64,000 bases of DNA from Propionibacteriales bacterium (GCA_026392465.1 JAPLCA010000030.1:310001-374000), one strand, 5' to 3'. Counted from the stretch's first letter, positions 32,690 through 42,832 are shown. Made by a program: numbers and translations. Notes: generated by a model from the letters alone, not told the origin.

Positions 32690-33955
32690 TCAGGCGGGCA
32701 GGGCGAAGAACGCGGTCAGCGCCCTCACGTAGTGGTCGACGTCGGCGGCCGCCATCGTCTCGCGCGCGGAGTGCATGGCGAGCTGCGGGGCACCGAAGTC
32801 GACGGTCGTGATGCCGGTGCGGGCGGCGCTGATCGGCCCGATGGTCGAGCCGCACGGCAGGTCGGCCCGGTGCACGTAGCGCTGCAGCGGCACGCCGGTG
32901 TGCTCGCAGGCGCGCGCGAACACCGCCGCACCGACCGCGTCGGTGGCGTAGCGCAGGTTCTGGTTGACCTTCAGGACCGGTCCGCCGCCGAGCCGCACGT
33001 GGTGCAGCGGCTCGTGGCGCTCCGCGTGGTTGGGGTGCGTCGCGTGCGCCATGTCGCCGGACGCGCAGACCGAGCCCGCGACCACACGGTGCAGGTCGTC
33101 GCGGTCTCCGCCGGCGGCCAGGACGATGCGCTCGATGACCGTGAGCAGCAGGTCCGAGGCAGCGCCCCGCTCCGAGGAGCTGCCCACCTCCTCGTGGTCG
33201 AACAGCACGAGGACCGACCGCCGGCCGGGCACCGGCGCGCGTCCGTCGGCACCGGAGTCGAGCAGCGCCCGCAGTCCGGCGAAGCAGGTGGCCTGGTTGT
33301 CCAGACGGGGTGCCGCGACGAGCCAGCCGTCGGCGCCGACGCGCGCGCTGGGCACGACGTCGGTCGTCATCAGCTCGAAGCCGAGCACCTCGTCGGCCGC
33401 GAAGCCCTCCCGCTCCCCCAGCCAGGCGAGGAACGGGGTGCCGCGCTGCGCCCAGATCGCGTCGAGGTGACGCTGGCGGTCGGGCGCACCGGCCGCGTCG
33501 CGGTCGAGGTGGATCGCGAGGTTCGGCACCCGGAGCACCGGCTCGTCGACGTGGACGAGTCGCTCCTCGCCGTCGCGCAGCACCACGCGGCCGGCGACGC
33601 CGAGGTCGCGGTCGAGCCACGTCGTGAGCAGGGGTCCGCCGTAGGGCTCCAGGGCGAGCACGTCGGTGCCCTCGAAGCGCCGGTCGTGGTGCTGCTTCAG
33701 GCGCAGGGTGGGGCTGTCGGTGTGCGCGCCGACGATCCTGAAGGGGTCGGAGGGAGCGGACGACGCGGTGTCGTCCCAGGCCACGAGCGACCCGCCGCGC
33801 ACGACGTAGCCGCGACCGCCCGGCGCGGGCCAGGCGTCGCGCTCGTCGAACCGCGACCATCCCGCCGACTCCAGCGCGGCAGCCGCGGTCGCGACGGCGT
33901 GGAACGGGGACGGCGAGGCGTCCACGAAGCGGCAGAGGTCGTCGGCGGCACCCAT
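32690..33955 (-). CDS. M18-family aminopeptidase
   Basis: A 421-residue cytosolic metallopeptidase of the aspartyl-aminopeptidase family. The zinc ligands are visible in order: HTDSP (His 77) and the bridging Asp in RLDNQA; the catalytic FDHEEVGS Glu pair; then a Asp in CASGDMAHATHPN and the C-terminal His in QLAMHSARET. It removes N-terminal residues from peptides. The ATG follows reverse-strand TACGGT (33962-33967) by 6 nt, so the mRNA is leaderless. It ends 196 nt from rpsA, in the same orientation. Confidence 0.93.
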   Translation of the reverse strand: MGAADDLCRFVDASPSPFHAVATAAAALESAGWSRFDERDAWPAPGGRGYVVRGGSLVAWDDTASSAPSDPFRIVGAHTDSPTLRLKQHHDRRFEGTDVLALEPYGGPLLTTWLDRDLGVAGRVVLRDGEERLVHVDEPVLRVPNLAIHLDRDAAGAPDRQRHLDAIWAQRGTPFLAWLGEREGFAADEVLGFELMTTDVVPSARVGADGWLVAAPRLDNQATCFAGLRALLDSGADGRAPVPGRRSVLVLFDHEEVGSSSERGAASDLLLTVIERIVLAAGGDRDDLHRVVAGSVCASGDMAHATHPNHAERHEPLHHVRLGGGPVLKVNQNLRYATDAVGAAVFARACEHTGVPLQRYVHRADLPCGSTIGPISAARTGITTVDFGAPQLAMHSARETMAAADVDHYVRALTAFFALPA

Positions 33956-34031
33956 GGCCCCACCGTAGCGACCTGCGGACGCACGTCCGGCGCGCCACCC
34001 GGGGGTGACGCGCCGGACGGGTGCCTGTGGC

Positions 34032-35036
34032 TCAGGCGGTGTGCGTGCCGCCGTCCTGGCGACCCTCGGCCTTGCGACCGCGGGCCAGGCCCACCACGCC
34101 GAGCACCAGGAGCACGAGCCCGACGATGCCGCCGACGATCGGGAACGTGGTGTCCACGGCCTTCAGCAGCGTCGCCTTGCCCTTGTACTCGTCGACGGTG
34201 TCCTGGATGTACGCGTCGGTGTAGCCGAGCGTCGCCTTCGTCGTGGTGAGCTTGCGCTCTCCGTCGACCTCCAGGTAGGAGTCCTGCGCCTCCCCGCCCT
34301 TGATGATGACGCCGGTGACGGGCTCGACGAGGAACGTCCGCGTGTTCGCGTAGATCCGGTCGGCCGTGACCTGCGGGGCGTCCTCGCCGACGAGCGAGCC
34401 GGGCACGTCGATCGTGCCGGTCTTCGTCGGCTCGATGACCTGCTCGAACTCGTAGACGTCGAGACCCTTGATGGTGGTCTCGCCCTTGTAGACCGCCGGG
34501 GTGGCCTTCTTCAGGGTGCCGTCCCAGAACTCGTACGTCTTCTTCTCGGTCCCGAACGGGAACTTGAAATACAGGCCCTCGAAGGCGCCCTCGGACTCCT
34601 CGCCACCGGTCTCGGTGGTCGAGCCGCTCCACGAGACGGTCTCGCCGGTGTGGGCGTCGAACGCCACGCGGTCCTTCGTGCTGCTGAGCGGCGTCTGGCC
34701 GCTGGCGCAGTCGAAGTCGGGCGTGTCGGTGCACGTGTAGGTGTCCCACACGGCCACGTCGCGGCCGAGCTCGTCGGAGGCCTTCTCGCTCAGCTCGACG
34801 TCGCCCTGGACGATGCGCGTGGACTTCAGGGGTCCGGTCTCGACCGCGGGTCCGCCCTCGGCGCCGACGTTGAGGTACTCAGCGTCCTCTCCCGGCGCCG
34901 TCTGCGAGATGCTCGTGGTCTCGTTGTTGTCGGGCACCACGGCCAGACGGTCGTACATGTAGAACTTGCTCAGTCCTGCCAGAAGAACCAGGAAGGCGCC
35001 CAGCACGAGCGCCACCAGTCCCAGCTTCTTACCCAC
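34032..35036 (-). CDS. DUF3068 (PorA-family) membrane protein
   Basis: A 334-residue protein with a membrane span at each end (about 4-27 and 292-314) and a ~260-residue extracytoplasmic domain with many Thr/Ser/Asp. The layout and the stretches FPFGTEKKTYEFWDGT and TRTFLVEPVTGVIIKGGE match DUF3068 (PF11271). It is the counterpart of mycobacterial Rv0227c in a cell-envelope gene set; the molecular role is unknown. The GTG at 35036 has GGAGGGAG upstream. It is divergent from the GT-C-like gene. Confidence 0.85.
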   Translation of the reverse strand: MGKKLGLVALVLGAFLVLLAGLSKFYMYDRLAVVPDNNETTSISQTAPGEDAEYLNVGAEGGPAVETGPLKSTRIVQGDVELSEKASDELGRDVAVWDTYTCTDTPDFDCASGQTPLSSTKDRVAFDAHTGETVSWSGSTTETGGEESEGAFEGLYFKFPFGTEKKTYEFWDGTLKKATPAVYKGETTIKGLDVYEFEQVIEPTKTGTIDVPGSLVGEDAPQVTADRIYANTRTFLVEPVTGVIIKGGEAQDSYLEVDGERKLTTTKATLGYTDAYIQDTVDEYKGKATLLKAVDTTFPIVGGIVGLVLLVLGVVGLARGRKAEGRQDGGTHTA

Positions 35037-35125
35037 AGTCGGGCTCCCTCCGCTGTTGTGATCAGGCGCACGTTACCAGTCCGTAGGGTCATCGGAGCCG
35101 CACCCGGCGTGTGTGAGGATGAGCC

Positions 35126-36952
35126 GTGGTCGAACCCGTGACGCGCCGGCTGCTCGGCACCCTGCGCGACGAGGGCGTCGGCACCCGTGAGCTGGTCACC
35201 GGCGCCGCCCTCGTGCTCTTCCTCGCCCAGCTCGCGTGGCGTGCCTGGATCGTGGTCCCCGGCTGGTTCTACTCCGACGACCTGCTGCTGCTCGAGGACG
35301 CGGCCCGACCGCTCCACACGGTCCTGCTGGAGCCGAACGACAGCCAGCTGATGCCGCTCGGCCGCGTCGTGGCCGCTCTCGTCGCCGCAGCCGGTCCATA
35401 CGCCTGGTGGGCCGCCGCGACCTCGGTGCTCGTGCTGTCGGCCGCCGCGACGGCCGCCTGCTGGCTCATGCTGCGCACGGTCTTCGGTCCACGACCGTTC
35501 GTCCTGGTGCCCTTCGCGCTCTTCTGCTTCCTCCCGCTCGCGGCCGACGCGAGCTCCTGGTGGGCCGTGGCGCTCAACGCGCTCCCTGCCCAGGTGGCGT
35601 TCTTCCTGGTGGTCACGGGGTTCGTGCTCTGGAGCCGTGAACGGCGTCCGCGCTGGGCCGTGCTCGTCGTGCTGGCGTACCTGCTCGGCGCGGCGAGCGG
35701 GCCACGTGCGCTGCTGATGGCCCTCCCGGTCGGCGCGTTCGTGGTGCTGTTCTGCTCCGGGACGGGACGGGGCACGCTCGCCCGGGTCGTGCGCCGACAC
35801 GGACCCGTGGTCGCACCGCTGGCGGCGCTCGGCGTCGCCTACCTCGTGATCTACCGCGCCACCACGCCCGCGCCGGTGCAGGTCACCGGCGCCACGCCGT
35901 GGGTGGACGTCGCCGACCGGCTCCTCCTGTCCTCCGTGCTGCCCGGGCTGGTGGGCGGGCCCTGGCGCTGGGACGTCGCTGCGGACCCGCTCTCGGTGCC
36001 GGACCCCGCGCTCGCGGTGCGCGTGCTCGCCGCCCTCGCCGTCCTGGCGGTCGTCGCCGTCGCGTGGCGGCGGCGTCCGAGCACCACGTGGCGCGCCGTG
36101 GTCGTGGTGCTCGTGCAGGTGGCCGGCACCTACGTCGCGATCGCGCTCGGCCGTGGGCTCCAGGTCGGGGCCGTCGCCGGTCAGTTCACCCGCTACCTGC
36201 CCGACCTCGCCGCGGTCCTGCCCCTGGCGCTGGCCGCGGCCGTGCTGCCGGTGCGCGTGCCCGACGCACCGCCCGTGCGCGAGCGCCCGCTGCTCCCCCG
36301 TCTGCCCTCGGTGCCGCGCGCCGCGCTGGGAGCCGCGCTCGCCGCCGTGCTCGTCGCGTCGCTGGTGAACGCGGCCGCCTACGCACGCCCCTGGCACGAG
36401 GACTTCCCCGCGCGTCGCTACGTCGAGAACGCGCGCGCGTCGCTGCTCGCCGACCCGCGCCCGGTCGCCGACCTCGAGGTCCCGGAGCTGGTGCAGCTCG
36501 GCCTGCACTACCCGCGGAACCTGCCGTCGCACGTGCTCGCGCCGTACGGTGACCTCGTGGACGCACGCAGGCAGGGCAACGACCTCGCGGTGCTCGACAC
36601 CGACGGCACGGCCCACCAGCCGCTCGTACGCGGCGCCGAGAGCGCCCCCGGCCCCGTGGCCGGGTGCGGGACGAAGGTCGTGCCGGGCGAGCCGGGACGC
36701 ATCACGCTCGACCGCGCGGAGATGCCCGACTTCCCGTGGACCACGATCAACTACGCCGCGTCCGTCGACGGCGAGGCCGTCCTGCGCTTCGACGGCCGCG
36801 AGCCCGTGCGGATGCAGGTGCTCAGCGGACCGCACACCTACCTCGTCAACGGCGACGGCGCCTACACGACGCTCGAGGTCGACGTCACGACGCCGGGCCT
36901 GACGGTCTGCGTCGACCGCGTCGCGGCCGGCACGCTGGAGGCCCTGCGATGA
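35126..36952 (+). CDS. GT-C-like polytopic membrane protein
   Basis: A 608-residue membrane protein with about ten to eleven spans (from residue 22 to ~430) and a C-terminal extracytoplasmic domain of about 170 residues. An acidic FYSDDLLLLED motif follows the first span, in the place where GT-C glycosyltransferases keep catalytic Asp residues. So it may be a lipid-phosphosugar-dependent glycosyltransferase; I do not recognise a named family. It overlaps the acyltransferase gene by 4 nt (ATGA), so the two proteins are made together. Confidence 0.7.
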   Translation: MVEPVTRRLLGTLRDEGVGTRELVTGAALVLFLAQLAWRAWIVVPGWFYSDDLLLLEDAARPLHTVLLEPNDSQLMPLGRVVAALVAAAGPYAWWAAATSVLVLSAAATAACWLMLRTVFGPRPFVLVPFALFCFLPLAADASSWWAVALNALPAQVAFFLVVTGFVLWSRERRPRWAVLVVLAYLLGAASGPRALLMALPVGAFVVLFCSGTGRGTLARVVRRHGPVVAPLAALGVAYLVIYRATTPAPVQVTGATPWVDVADRLLLSSVLPGLVGGPWRWDVAADPLSVPDPALAVRVLAALAVLAVVAVAWRRRPSTTWRAVVVVLVQVAGTYVAIALGRGLQVGAVAGQFTRYLPDLAAVLPLALAAAVLPVRVPDAPPVRERPLLPRLPSVPRAALGAALAAVLVASLVNAAAYARPWHEDFPARRYVENARASLLADPRPVADLEVPELVQLGLHYPRNLPSHVLAPYGDLVDARRQGNDLAVLDTDGTAHQPLVRGAESAPGPVAGCGTKVVPGEPGRITLDRAEMPDFPWTTINYAASVDGEAVLRFDGREPVRMQVLSGPHTYLVNGDGAYTTLEVDVTTPGLTVCVDRVAAGTLEALR

Positions 36953-38193
36953 CGGCGACCGCTCCCCTCTCCCCCGTCGACCCGGGGTCCGCCCGACGCG
37001 CTGCCGCGCCGGTGTACCCGGGTCTGGACACGCTGCGCGCGGTCGCGTCGCTCGCGGTCGTGATCACCCACTGCGCCTTCTGGGCGGGGTTCTACGACGC
37101 GGGACTGCTCGGTGCCGCGACGCAGCGGCTCGAGGTCGGGGTCGCGGTCTTCTTCGTGCTCTCGGGCTTCCTCCTCGCGCACCCCTGGCTCACCGCCGCC
37201 CGGACCCGCCGGCGTCACGACTCCGTGCCGCGGTACGCCTGGAAGCGCGCGCTGCGCGTCCTGCCCGTCTACTGGGTCACCGTCGTGCTGGCGCTGCTGG
37301 TCGTGCGACAGAACCGCGAGTTGGGCCTGGACCGCTGGCTGCAGAACCTCGCGCTGGTCGACCTCTACCGGGAGCCTGCGCTCCCCGAGGGCCTCTCGCA
37401 GATGTGGAGCCTCGCGACGGAGGTCGCGTTCTACGCCACCCTGCCGCTGCTCCTCGTCCTGCTGCTCGGCCGACGCAGCCACGGGCTGCGCGTCGGGCGG
37501 GTGCTCACGCTGCTCGCCCTCGTCGCCGCCCTGTCGCTCGTCTGGACCTCCGCCGCCTCGGTCGGCGGTCCTCTCGTGCCGCTGGGCCCCTGGACCACGC
37601 AGGCCCTCCCGGCCTTCCTGGGCTGGTTCGCGGTCGGCATCGCGTTCGCCGTCGTCGACGTCGACCGGCGGCACCCGCTCGCCGGACGCCCGTCCCGCGC
37701 GGCCCGCCACCTGGAGTCCGTGGCGTCGGCACCGGGCGCCTGCTGGCTCCTGGCGGCGGCCGTGCTCGTCGTCGCCTCGACACCGCTCGGCGGAGCGGCC
37801 GGCCTGTTCGCCCGCACGTCGTCGGAGTCGCTGGTGCGCGCGGTGGCCTACGCCGTCGTCGCCGCGCTCGTGGTGCTCCCGAGCGTGTTCGGCGACCCCG
37901 ACACGCGCTACGCGCGCTGGATGGCTCACCCGTGGCTGCGTCACCTCGGCCACGTGTCCTACAGCCTCTTCTGCTGCCACGTGATCGTGCTGTGGGTGCT
38001 GTTCGACCGGCTCGACCTCACGCTCTTCGACGCGTCGTTCCCGCTCGTCGTGGTGCTCGTGCTCGCCGTGTCGCTGCCCGTCTCGGAGCTGCTCTACCGG
38101 CTGGTCGAGCGTCCGTTCCTGCGGCTCAAGAACGTCGGTCGACGCACGCCGGCTGCCACCACGACCGACACGGCGGCGAGCGCCGCGAGCTGA
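36949..38193 (+). CDS. Acyltransferase family 3 (membrane O-acyltransferase)
   Basis: A 414-residue protein with about ten spans and the acyltransferase-3 signature: LDTLRAVASLAVVITHCAF near residue 23, with the conserved R and H, then FFVLSGFLL, and SLATEVAFYATLPLL. It transfers acyl groups to glycans or lipids at the membrane. The mycobacterial counterpart in this locus type is Rv0228. The start overlaps the preceding stop (ATGA). The last 100 nt overlap the 3' end of the opposing aftD gene. Confidence 0.9.
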   Translation: MTATAPLSPVDPGSARRAAAPVYPGLDTLRAVASLAVVITHCAFWAGFYDAGLLGAATQRLEVGVAVFFVLSGFLLAHPWLTAARTRRRHDSVPRYAWKRALRVLPVYWVTVVLALLVVRQNRELGLDRWLQNLALVDLYREPALPEGLSQMWSLATEVAFYATLPLLLVLLLGRRSHGLRVGRVLTLLALVAALSLVWTSAASVGGPLVPLGPWTTQALPAFLGWFAVGIAFAVVDVDRRHPLAGRPSRAARHLESVASAPGACWLLAAAVLVVASTPLGGAAGLFARTSSESLVRAVAYAVVAALVVLPSVFGDPDTRYARWMAHPWLRHLGHVSYSLFCCHVIVLWVLFDRLDLTLFDASFPLVVVLVLAVSLPVSELLYRLVERPFLRLKNVGRRTPAATTTDTAASAAS

Positions 38194-41100
38194 GGCAGCA
38201 CGAGGTCGCCCGACCACGTGCTGAACTGGCCCCACGGCCGCAGGACCGCGATGCCGCCGGCCACCGCGGCGAGCAGGCCGACGAGGGCGGCGGGCGGGAC
38301 GCGCCGGCGGACCACCCACGTGGCCCCCACGGCCACGAGCGCGGTCAGCACGCCCACCCCGCCGGCCAGCCAGGCGGCGGCCAGCACCCAGCCGCCCAGG
38401 ACGACGAGCTCGCCGGAGGCTCCCTCGACGCGGCGTCGCGCCGGCGGGCCGGGGCGTGCGGGGAGGGCCGCGAGGAGCACGACGGCCAGGAACGCGAGGA
38501 CCCCGACCCCGAGACCGGTCGTGTAGAGCGACTGCGGCGCGAACCGGGTGCTGACCTCGGCCGCGGCACCCGCCGGCACGAACCAGGCCTGCCGCCAGCC
38601 GTCGACCACCGTGGGCCGCAGCGCCGTCCCGTCGGGACCGGTGGCCTCCCAGCCGGCGTTGGTGTTCGACCTCTCGGCGAGCACCACGGTGCGCGAGTCG
38701 GGGCTGGCGACCTGGCGCTGCAGCAGCAGGTCGGCCGGACGCAACGCCGTCGTGCCCGCGGCCACCACCCGGTGCTCGCCCGACGTCAGCACGACGTCGT
38801 CGTCGGAGCAGAGCTGCACCGGGACCGCCTGCCCCGACAGCAGCGTGCGGGCGTCGACGGCCAGACGGGTGCGGCGCACCGTGCCGTCGACGACGACGGT
38901 CGGACCGTCGGCGCAGCGCACCGTGACGTCGATCGTGTCGAGCCGCACCGGGAGCCCGGCGACGCCCGGCGTCGAGACCTCGCTGAGTCCCACCGGGAGC
39001 GCGCGCGCCGTGCCCGAGAAGTCGAGGTCGGTCCGGGGCGCCTGCGGCGACAGGTGCAGCTCGACCGACGTCGTGCGCACACGCGGCAGCCGCAGCACCC
39101 CGTCGCGCACCTGCACCGTGCGGGTGGTGCCGTCGGCGAGCACCGTCCGCACCGAGCGGACCGGCGTGGCTGCCAGGTCGGCGGAGGTCTGCAGCCGGAC
39201 CCGGTCCAGGCGGACCGGACGCGCCCAGCGCAGCGTCACGGTCGGGTCGGGGTCGTCGGCCGCGGCGACCCACCCGGTCGAGCGGTCGCCGTCGGCGAGC
39301 GCCAGCGCGCCGCCCCTCCCCGACGTGCCCTGCTGCGACGAGACCTCCACGGTGGCGAGCCGTCCGCGCTGGACGAGAGCGTCGAGAGCCTTCCCGCCGC
39401 GACCCGTCACCGTCATCGACGGCCGGTAGCGCGCCGCGGTGCGCATCGGGACGAGCCGGTCGAGCGCCCCGGCGTCCTCCACCTCGCGGACGTGACGGTC
39501 GGCGCAGTTCTGCACGCCCTCGACGACGGAGCAGCCGTCGGCCGCTCCGACGTCGGCCTGCAGCAGGATCGTGGCCGGTGCGGCCCACCCACGGGGCAGG
39601 AGCGGGAGACGCAGCGGTCGCGCGAGGCCCACCGCGTCGGAGATCCTGACGTCCTGCAGCGCGAGGGGACGTTCGGCGCTCGAGGCGCCGGAGATCCGCA
39701 GGTGCGAGACCCGGCCGACCTCGACGAGGACGGCCCGCCCGTCGCGCAGCACCACGTCACGTGGTCCGTCCTGCGTGGTGACCCGGACCCGGCGCTCCTC
39801 GCCGTCACGGCCGGCGGCGGTGATCGACACGATGCCGAGGTCGACCTCACGGCCGAGGTCGAGGTCGAGCCAGGCCTCCCGGTCGAACCGTCCGGGGTCG
39901 GCGCTCCACGCGGTCGTCGGGTCGCGGTCGAACGCGGCCCAGGGGCTCGCGGACGGATCGGTCCACGGTGCGGCGCCGGCGTCCGAGCGCGACGACGACG
40001 CCGTGAGCGCCTTGGCACCGCGCAGCACGGGCACCGTCGACCAGGGCTCGACGGCGTCCTGGGAGTAGCGGTGGACGGGCCGGTCGGCGCGCCACGGCTC
40101 CTGACGGGTCAGCGACGCCGAGCGGTTGTCGCGGACGGCCGCGAAGTCGGCCTCCCGGCGCCGGTTGCCGTCGGTGAGCACGACCGGGGCGTCGTCGAGC
40201 TCGTCGCCCGTCACGTCCTGCGCCATGACCGTCATCGGCGGCGCGGCCCCGCGCTGCTCCAGGCGCAGCAGCGACCGGGCGTCGCCGACCAGGACGCCGG
40301 TGCGCGACGTCGACGTCGCGGTGCGCGGGGGGTCGACGCCGTCGAGGACGAAGACCTCGACCGCCTGCCGCGGCGCCTGGAGGCCGGCGTCGACGAACGG
40401 TCCCGCCCCGCCGGCGGCGCCCTCCAGCCTCGGGCCGCCGCCGACGACCGGGCCGAAGCCGGCCGCGCGCCGCACGCCCGGCGTGCTGAGCAACGTCGAC
40501 CGCACGGTCTCGGGCGACAGCACGTCGCCGGAGCGGGAGACGTCGAAGCGGACCACGAACGTGCGCACGCCGGCGCGTCGCAGGGTCGCCGCGAGGCCGG
40601 CGTCGCCACGACCGGACTCGAGGGCGGCCGAGACCGCGTCCATCCACTCGATCGTGCCGCCCGGGGTGAGCGGGATGACGTTGCGGACCGCCCACGGCGA
40701 CCGGGCGAGCGGCTGCAGCGGCTCGTCGTTCGTGCGACCCCACGCGTACTCGCCGAACGTCGTCGCCGGCAGCAGCAGCGACCGACCCGGGGCGTGGTCG
40801 GCGAGCCAATCGGCCGTCTGCGTCCAGTACTGCGGCACGTCGACGTAGCTGCCCCGCGGCGCGACGTGACCCGTCCACGCCGGTGCCGTCGCACCCGCGA
40901 GGGCCGCGCAGGCCAGCACGGCCACGCCCACGGCGTTCGTCCGTCGCACGGCCCCCGACCCACGGGCCAGGAGCACCCCGAGCAGGTGCGCCAGCCCCAG
41001 CACGAGCGGGAGGCGCACGAGCACGTCGAACTTGTGCGTGTTGCGCACCGGCGACAGCACGCCGTCGAGCAGCGCCTGCACGTCGGTCGCGCCGACGCCC

Positions 41101-42128
41101 CGGGGGGCCCCGACGTGCCCGGCCGTGACCGCGACGAGGCCCAGCACCAGCCCGGTGACGAGGTAGCGGCGGTGCGGCAGGTCGCGGCGCACGAGCCCCA
41201 CGAGGCCCAGCGCCAGCACGAGCATGCCGTTGAGGATGAGCAACCGGTCGGTCACGAGGAGCCGGCCGGCGTCGGACCAGAGGTCGACGTAGGGCACCCA
41301 GTTGGTCGTGCCGCGCAGCGCGTCCAGCACCGTCGCCGCGAACGTCGTGGTCGGGGCGGACTCGATGTAGTCGAGGAAGGGCGGGCTGTAGCGGCCCAGC
41401 AGGAGGAGCGGCAGGATCCACCAGCAGGTGACGGCCAGCACGAGCGGCGGCCACCACAGCAGCATGGCGCGGCGGCGCGGGCCGCTCGCACCGACGAGCA
41501 GGTACCAGCCGGCGAGCGGCACGACCGCGAACGTGGCGACCGCGTTGACGCCGCCGACCGCTCCCACGGCGAGCGCGCTGAGCGCCGCGTACCGGCGAGG
41601 GTCACCGCGGCGCGCGCCGAGGACGAGCGGGAGGATCACCCACGGGGCCACGGCCGACGGCCACACCTCGATGGACGACGGCCCGAGCACCGACAGCATG
41701 CGCGGCGACAGGGCGAACGCGAGCGCCGCGACGATGCGCGAGGCGTCCGAGCCGATCCCGAGCGCCTCGGCCAGCTTCACGACCCCGGCGAACGCGACGA
41801 CCAGCACCACGGCCCACCAGGCGCGCTGCACGACCCACGGCGGCAGCTGCGCCAGGTCACCCAGGCCGAAGAACGGGCCCATCGGGAACAGGTACCCGTA
41901 GGCCTGGTTCTGCACCTGGCCGAACGCGCCCGACGGGTCCCAGAGCGTCAGGGCGCGGCCGAGGAAGCCCCACGGGTCGACCGTGAGGTCGAGCTTGGTG
42001 TCGGTGACGACCCGACCCGGTGCCTGCGCGAACGCGAGCGCCACGAGCACCGCGGACCACGCGACCAGGCGCGTGCGTCGGCGACCGTCCCCCCTCAGCG
42101 TCTGCGCAGCACGATCGCGAGGTTCCAC
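38094..42128 (-). CDS. aftD: AftD-like alpha-(1->3)-arabinofuranosyltransferase (DUF3367)
   Basis: A 1344-residue GT-C membrane glycosyltransferase, near the ~1400 of mycobacterial AftD. The first extracytoplasmic loop carries the acidic catalytic-type cluster TDTKLDLTVDP (D43, D47, D51). About ten spans reach residue ~430. A large extracytoplasmic region follows, with two discoidin/F5-8-type carbohydrate-binding-like blocks (around 790-860 and 1000-1070), and four more spans near the C-terminus. It should add arabinofuranose from decaprenyl-phosphoarabinose to envelope glycan. The GTG at 42128 has GAGGTGG upstream and overlaps the methyltransferase gene by 34 nt. Confidence 0.88.
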   Translation of the reverse strand: MEPRDRAAQTLRGDGRRRTRLVAWSAVLVALAFAQAPGRVVTDTKLDLTVDPWGFLGRALTLWDPSGAFGQVQNQAYGYLFPMGPFFGLGDLAQLPPWVVQRAWWAVVLVVAFAGVVKLAEALGIGSDASRIVAALAFALSPRMLSVLGPSSIEVWPSAVAPWVILPLVLGARRGDPRRYAALSALAVGAVGGVNAVATFAVVPLAGWYLLVGASGPRRRAMLLWWPPLVLAVTCWWILPLLLLGRYSPPFLDYIESAPTTTFAATVLDALRGTTNWVPYVDLWSDAGRLLVTDRLLILNGMLVLALGLVGLVRRDLPHRRYLVTGLVLGLVAVTAGHVGAPRGVGATDVQALLDGVLSPVRNTHKFDVLVRLPLVLGLAHLLGVLLARGSGAVRRTNAVGVAVLACAALAGATAPAWTGHVAPRGSYVDVPQYWTQTADWLADHAPGRSLLLPATTFGEYAWGRTNDEPLQPLARSPWAVRNVIPLTPGGTIEWMDAVSAALESGRGDAGLAATLRRAGVRTFVVRFDVSRSGDVLSPETVRSTLLSTPGVRRAAGFGPVVGGGPRLEGAAGGAGPFVDAGLQAPRQAVEVFVLDGVDPPRTATSTSRTGVLVGDARSLLRLEQRGAAPPMTVMAQDVTGDELDDAPVVLTDGNRRREADFAAVRDNRSASLTRQEPWRADRPVHRYSQDAVEPWSTVPVLRGAKALTASSSRSDAGAAPWTDPSASPWAAFDRDPTTAWSADPGRFDREAWLDLDLGREVDLGIVSITAAGRDGEERRVRVTTQDGPRDVVLRDGRAVLVEVGRVSHLRISGASSAERPLALQDVRISDAVGLARPLRLPLLPRGWAAPATILLQADVGAADGCSVVEGVQNCADRHVREVEDAGALDRLVPMRTAARYRPSMTVTGRGGKALDALVQRGRLATVEVSSQQGTSGRGGALALADGDRSTGWVAAADDPDPTVTLRWARPVRLDRVRLQTSADLAATPVRSVRTVLADGTTRTVQVRDGVLRLPRVRTTSVELHLSPQAPRTDLDFSGTARALPVGLSEVSTPGVAGLPVRLDTIDVTVRCADGPTVVVDGTVRRTRLAVDARTLLSGQAVPVQLCSDDDVVLTSGEHRVVAAGTTALRPADLLLQRQVASPDSRTVVLAERSNTNAGWEATGPDGTALRPTVVDGWRQAWFVPAGAAAEVSTRFAPQSLYTTGLGVGVLAFLAVVLLAALPARPGPPARRRVEGASGELVVLGGWVLAAAWLAGGVGVLTALVAVGATWVVRRRVPPAALVGLLAAVAGGIAVLRPWGQFSTWSGDLVLPQLAALAAVSVVVAAGVRRPTFLSRRNGRSTSR

Positions 42129-42826
42129 GTCACCACCTCACGCACGACGGGGACGCGCAGGACCCACCACGCCCAGCGCGGGAGGTAGCGCGGCACGAGC
42201 GCGAGCACCTCCACGTCGGGACGCGACCGCGCCCAGCGCAGACCGGCCGTCGCGGTCACCGCGAACAACGAGGTGCCGAACACGTTCTTCGGCGGGTGCC
42301 CCTCCCGCCGGGCGTAGCGCCGGGCGGCGCGGTGGCCGCCGAGGTAGTGCCAGGGCGCGGTCTCGTGCCCGCCCCACGGCCCCCACCACAGCGTGTAGGA
42401 GCAGAAGACCAGCCCGCCGGGACGGGTGACGCGGACCATCTCGTTGGCCATGAGCCACGGGTCGGGGACGTGCTCGAGGACGTTCGAGGAGTACGTGACG
42501 TCGAAGCTCCCGTCGGCGAACGGCAGCTGCATCCCGCTGCCGAGCACGGTGCCCGGCTCCGGCGAGCCGAGACCGGAGAGCTCGCCGAGGTCGGCGTCGA
42601 GCGGCGTGTACCGGGCGCCCGCCCCGCGGAAGGCACGGGCGAAGTAGCCCGGTCCGCCGCCCACGTCGAGCACCCAGGCGCCGTCGAGGTCGGCGAAGTG
42701 CTGCACGTGCGCGACCGAGTCGGCCGCCAGGGCACCGTAGAAGCGGTCCGGGTCGGTCTGCTCCACCTGGAACGCCCGGAAGAGCCGCCAGGAGCGGCGC
42801 AGCGTGGGACGGAACGGCGCAGGCAC
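42095..42826 (-). CDS. Class I SAM-dependent methyltransferase
   Basis: A 243-residue enzyme. The SAM-binding motif I is VLDVGGGPGYFARAF (residues 52-66), and the acidic D79 follows (TPLDADLGEL). FDVTYSSNVLEHVPDP is motif IV/post-IV of the Methyltransf_11 family. The C-terminus is hydrophobic and basic and may touch the membrane. It is the likely counterpart of Rv0224c. The GTG start is 6 nt from reverse-strand TATCGT (42833-42838), so the mRNA is leaderless. It is co-transcribed with aftD. Confidence 0.9.
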   Translation of the reverse strand: MPAPFRPTLRRSWRLFRAFQVEQTDPDRFYGALAADSVAHVQHFADLDGAWVLDVGGGPGYFARAFRGAGARYTPLDADLGELSGLGSPEPGTVLGSGMQLPFADGSFDVTYSSNVLEHVPDPWLMANEMVRVTRPGGLVFCSYTLWWGPWGGHETAPWHYLGGHRAARRYARREGHPPKNVFGTSLFAVTATAGLRWARSRPDVEVLALVPRYLPRWAWWVLRVPVVREVVTWNLAIVLRRR

Positions 42827-42832
42827 CAGCGC

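Noticed and set aside
37404-42188. A 1594-codon open frame on the plus strand opposite aftD
   Set aside because: Antisense frames stay open in GC-rich genes. The translation is low-complexity Arg/Gly/His/Pro with no family features, while the minus strand has a clear AftD.
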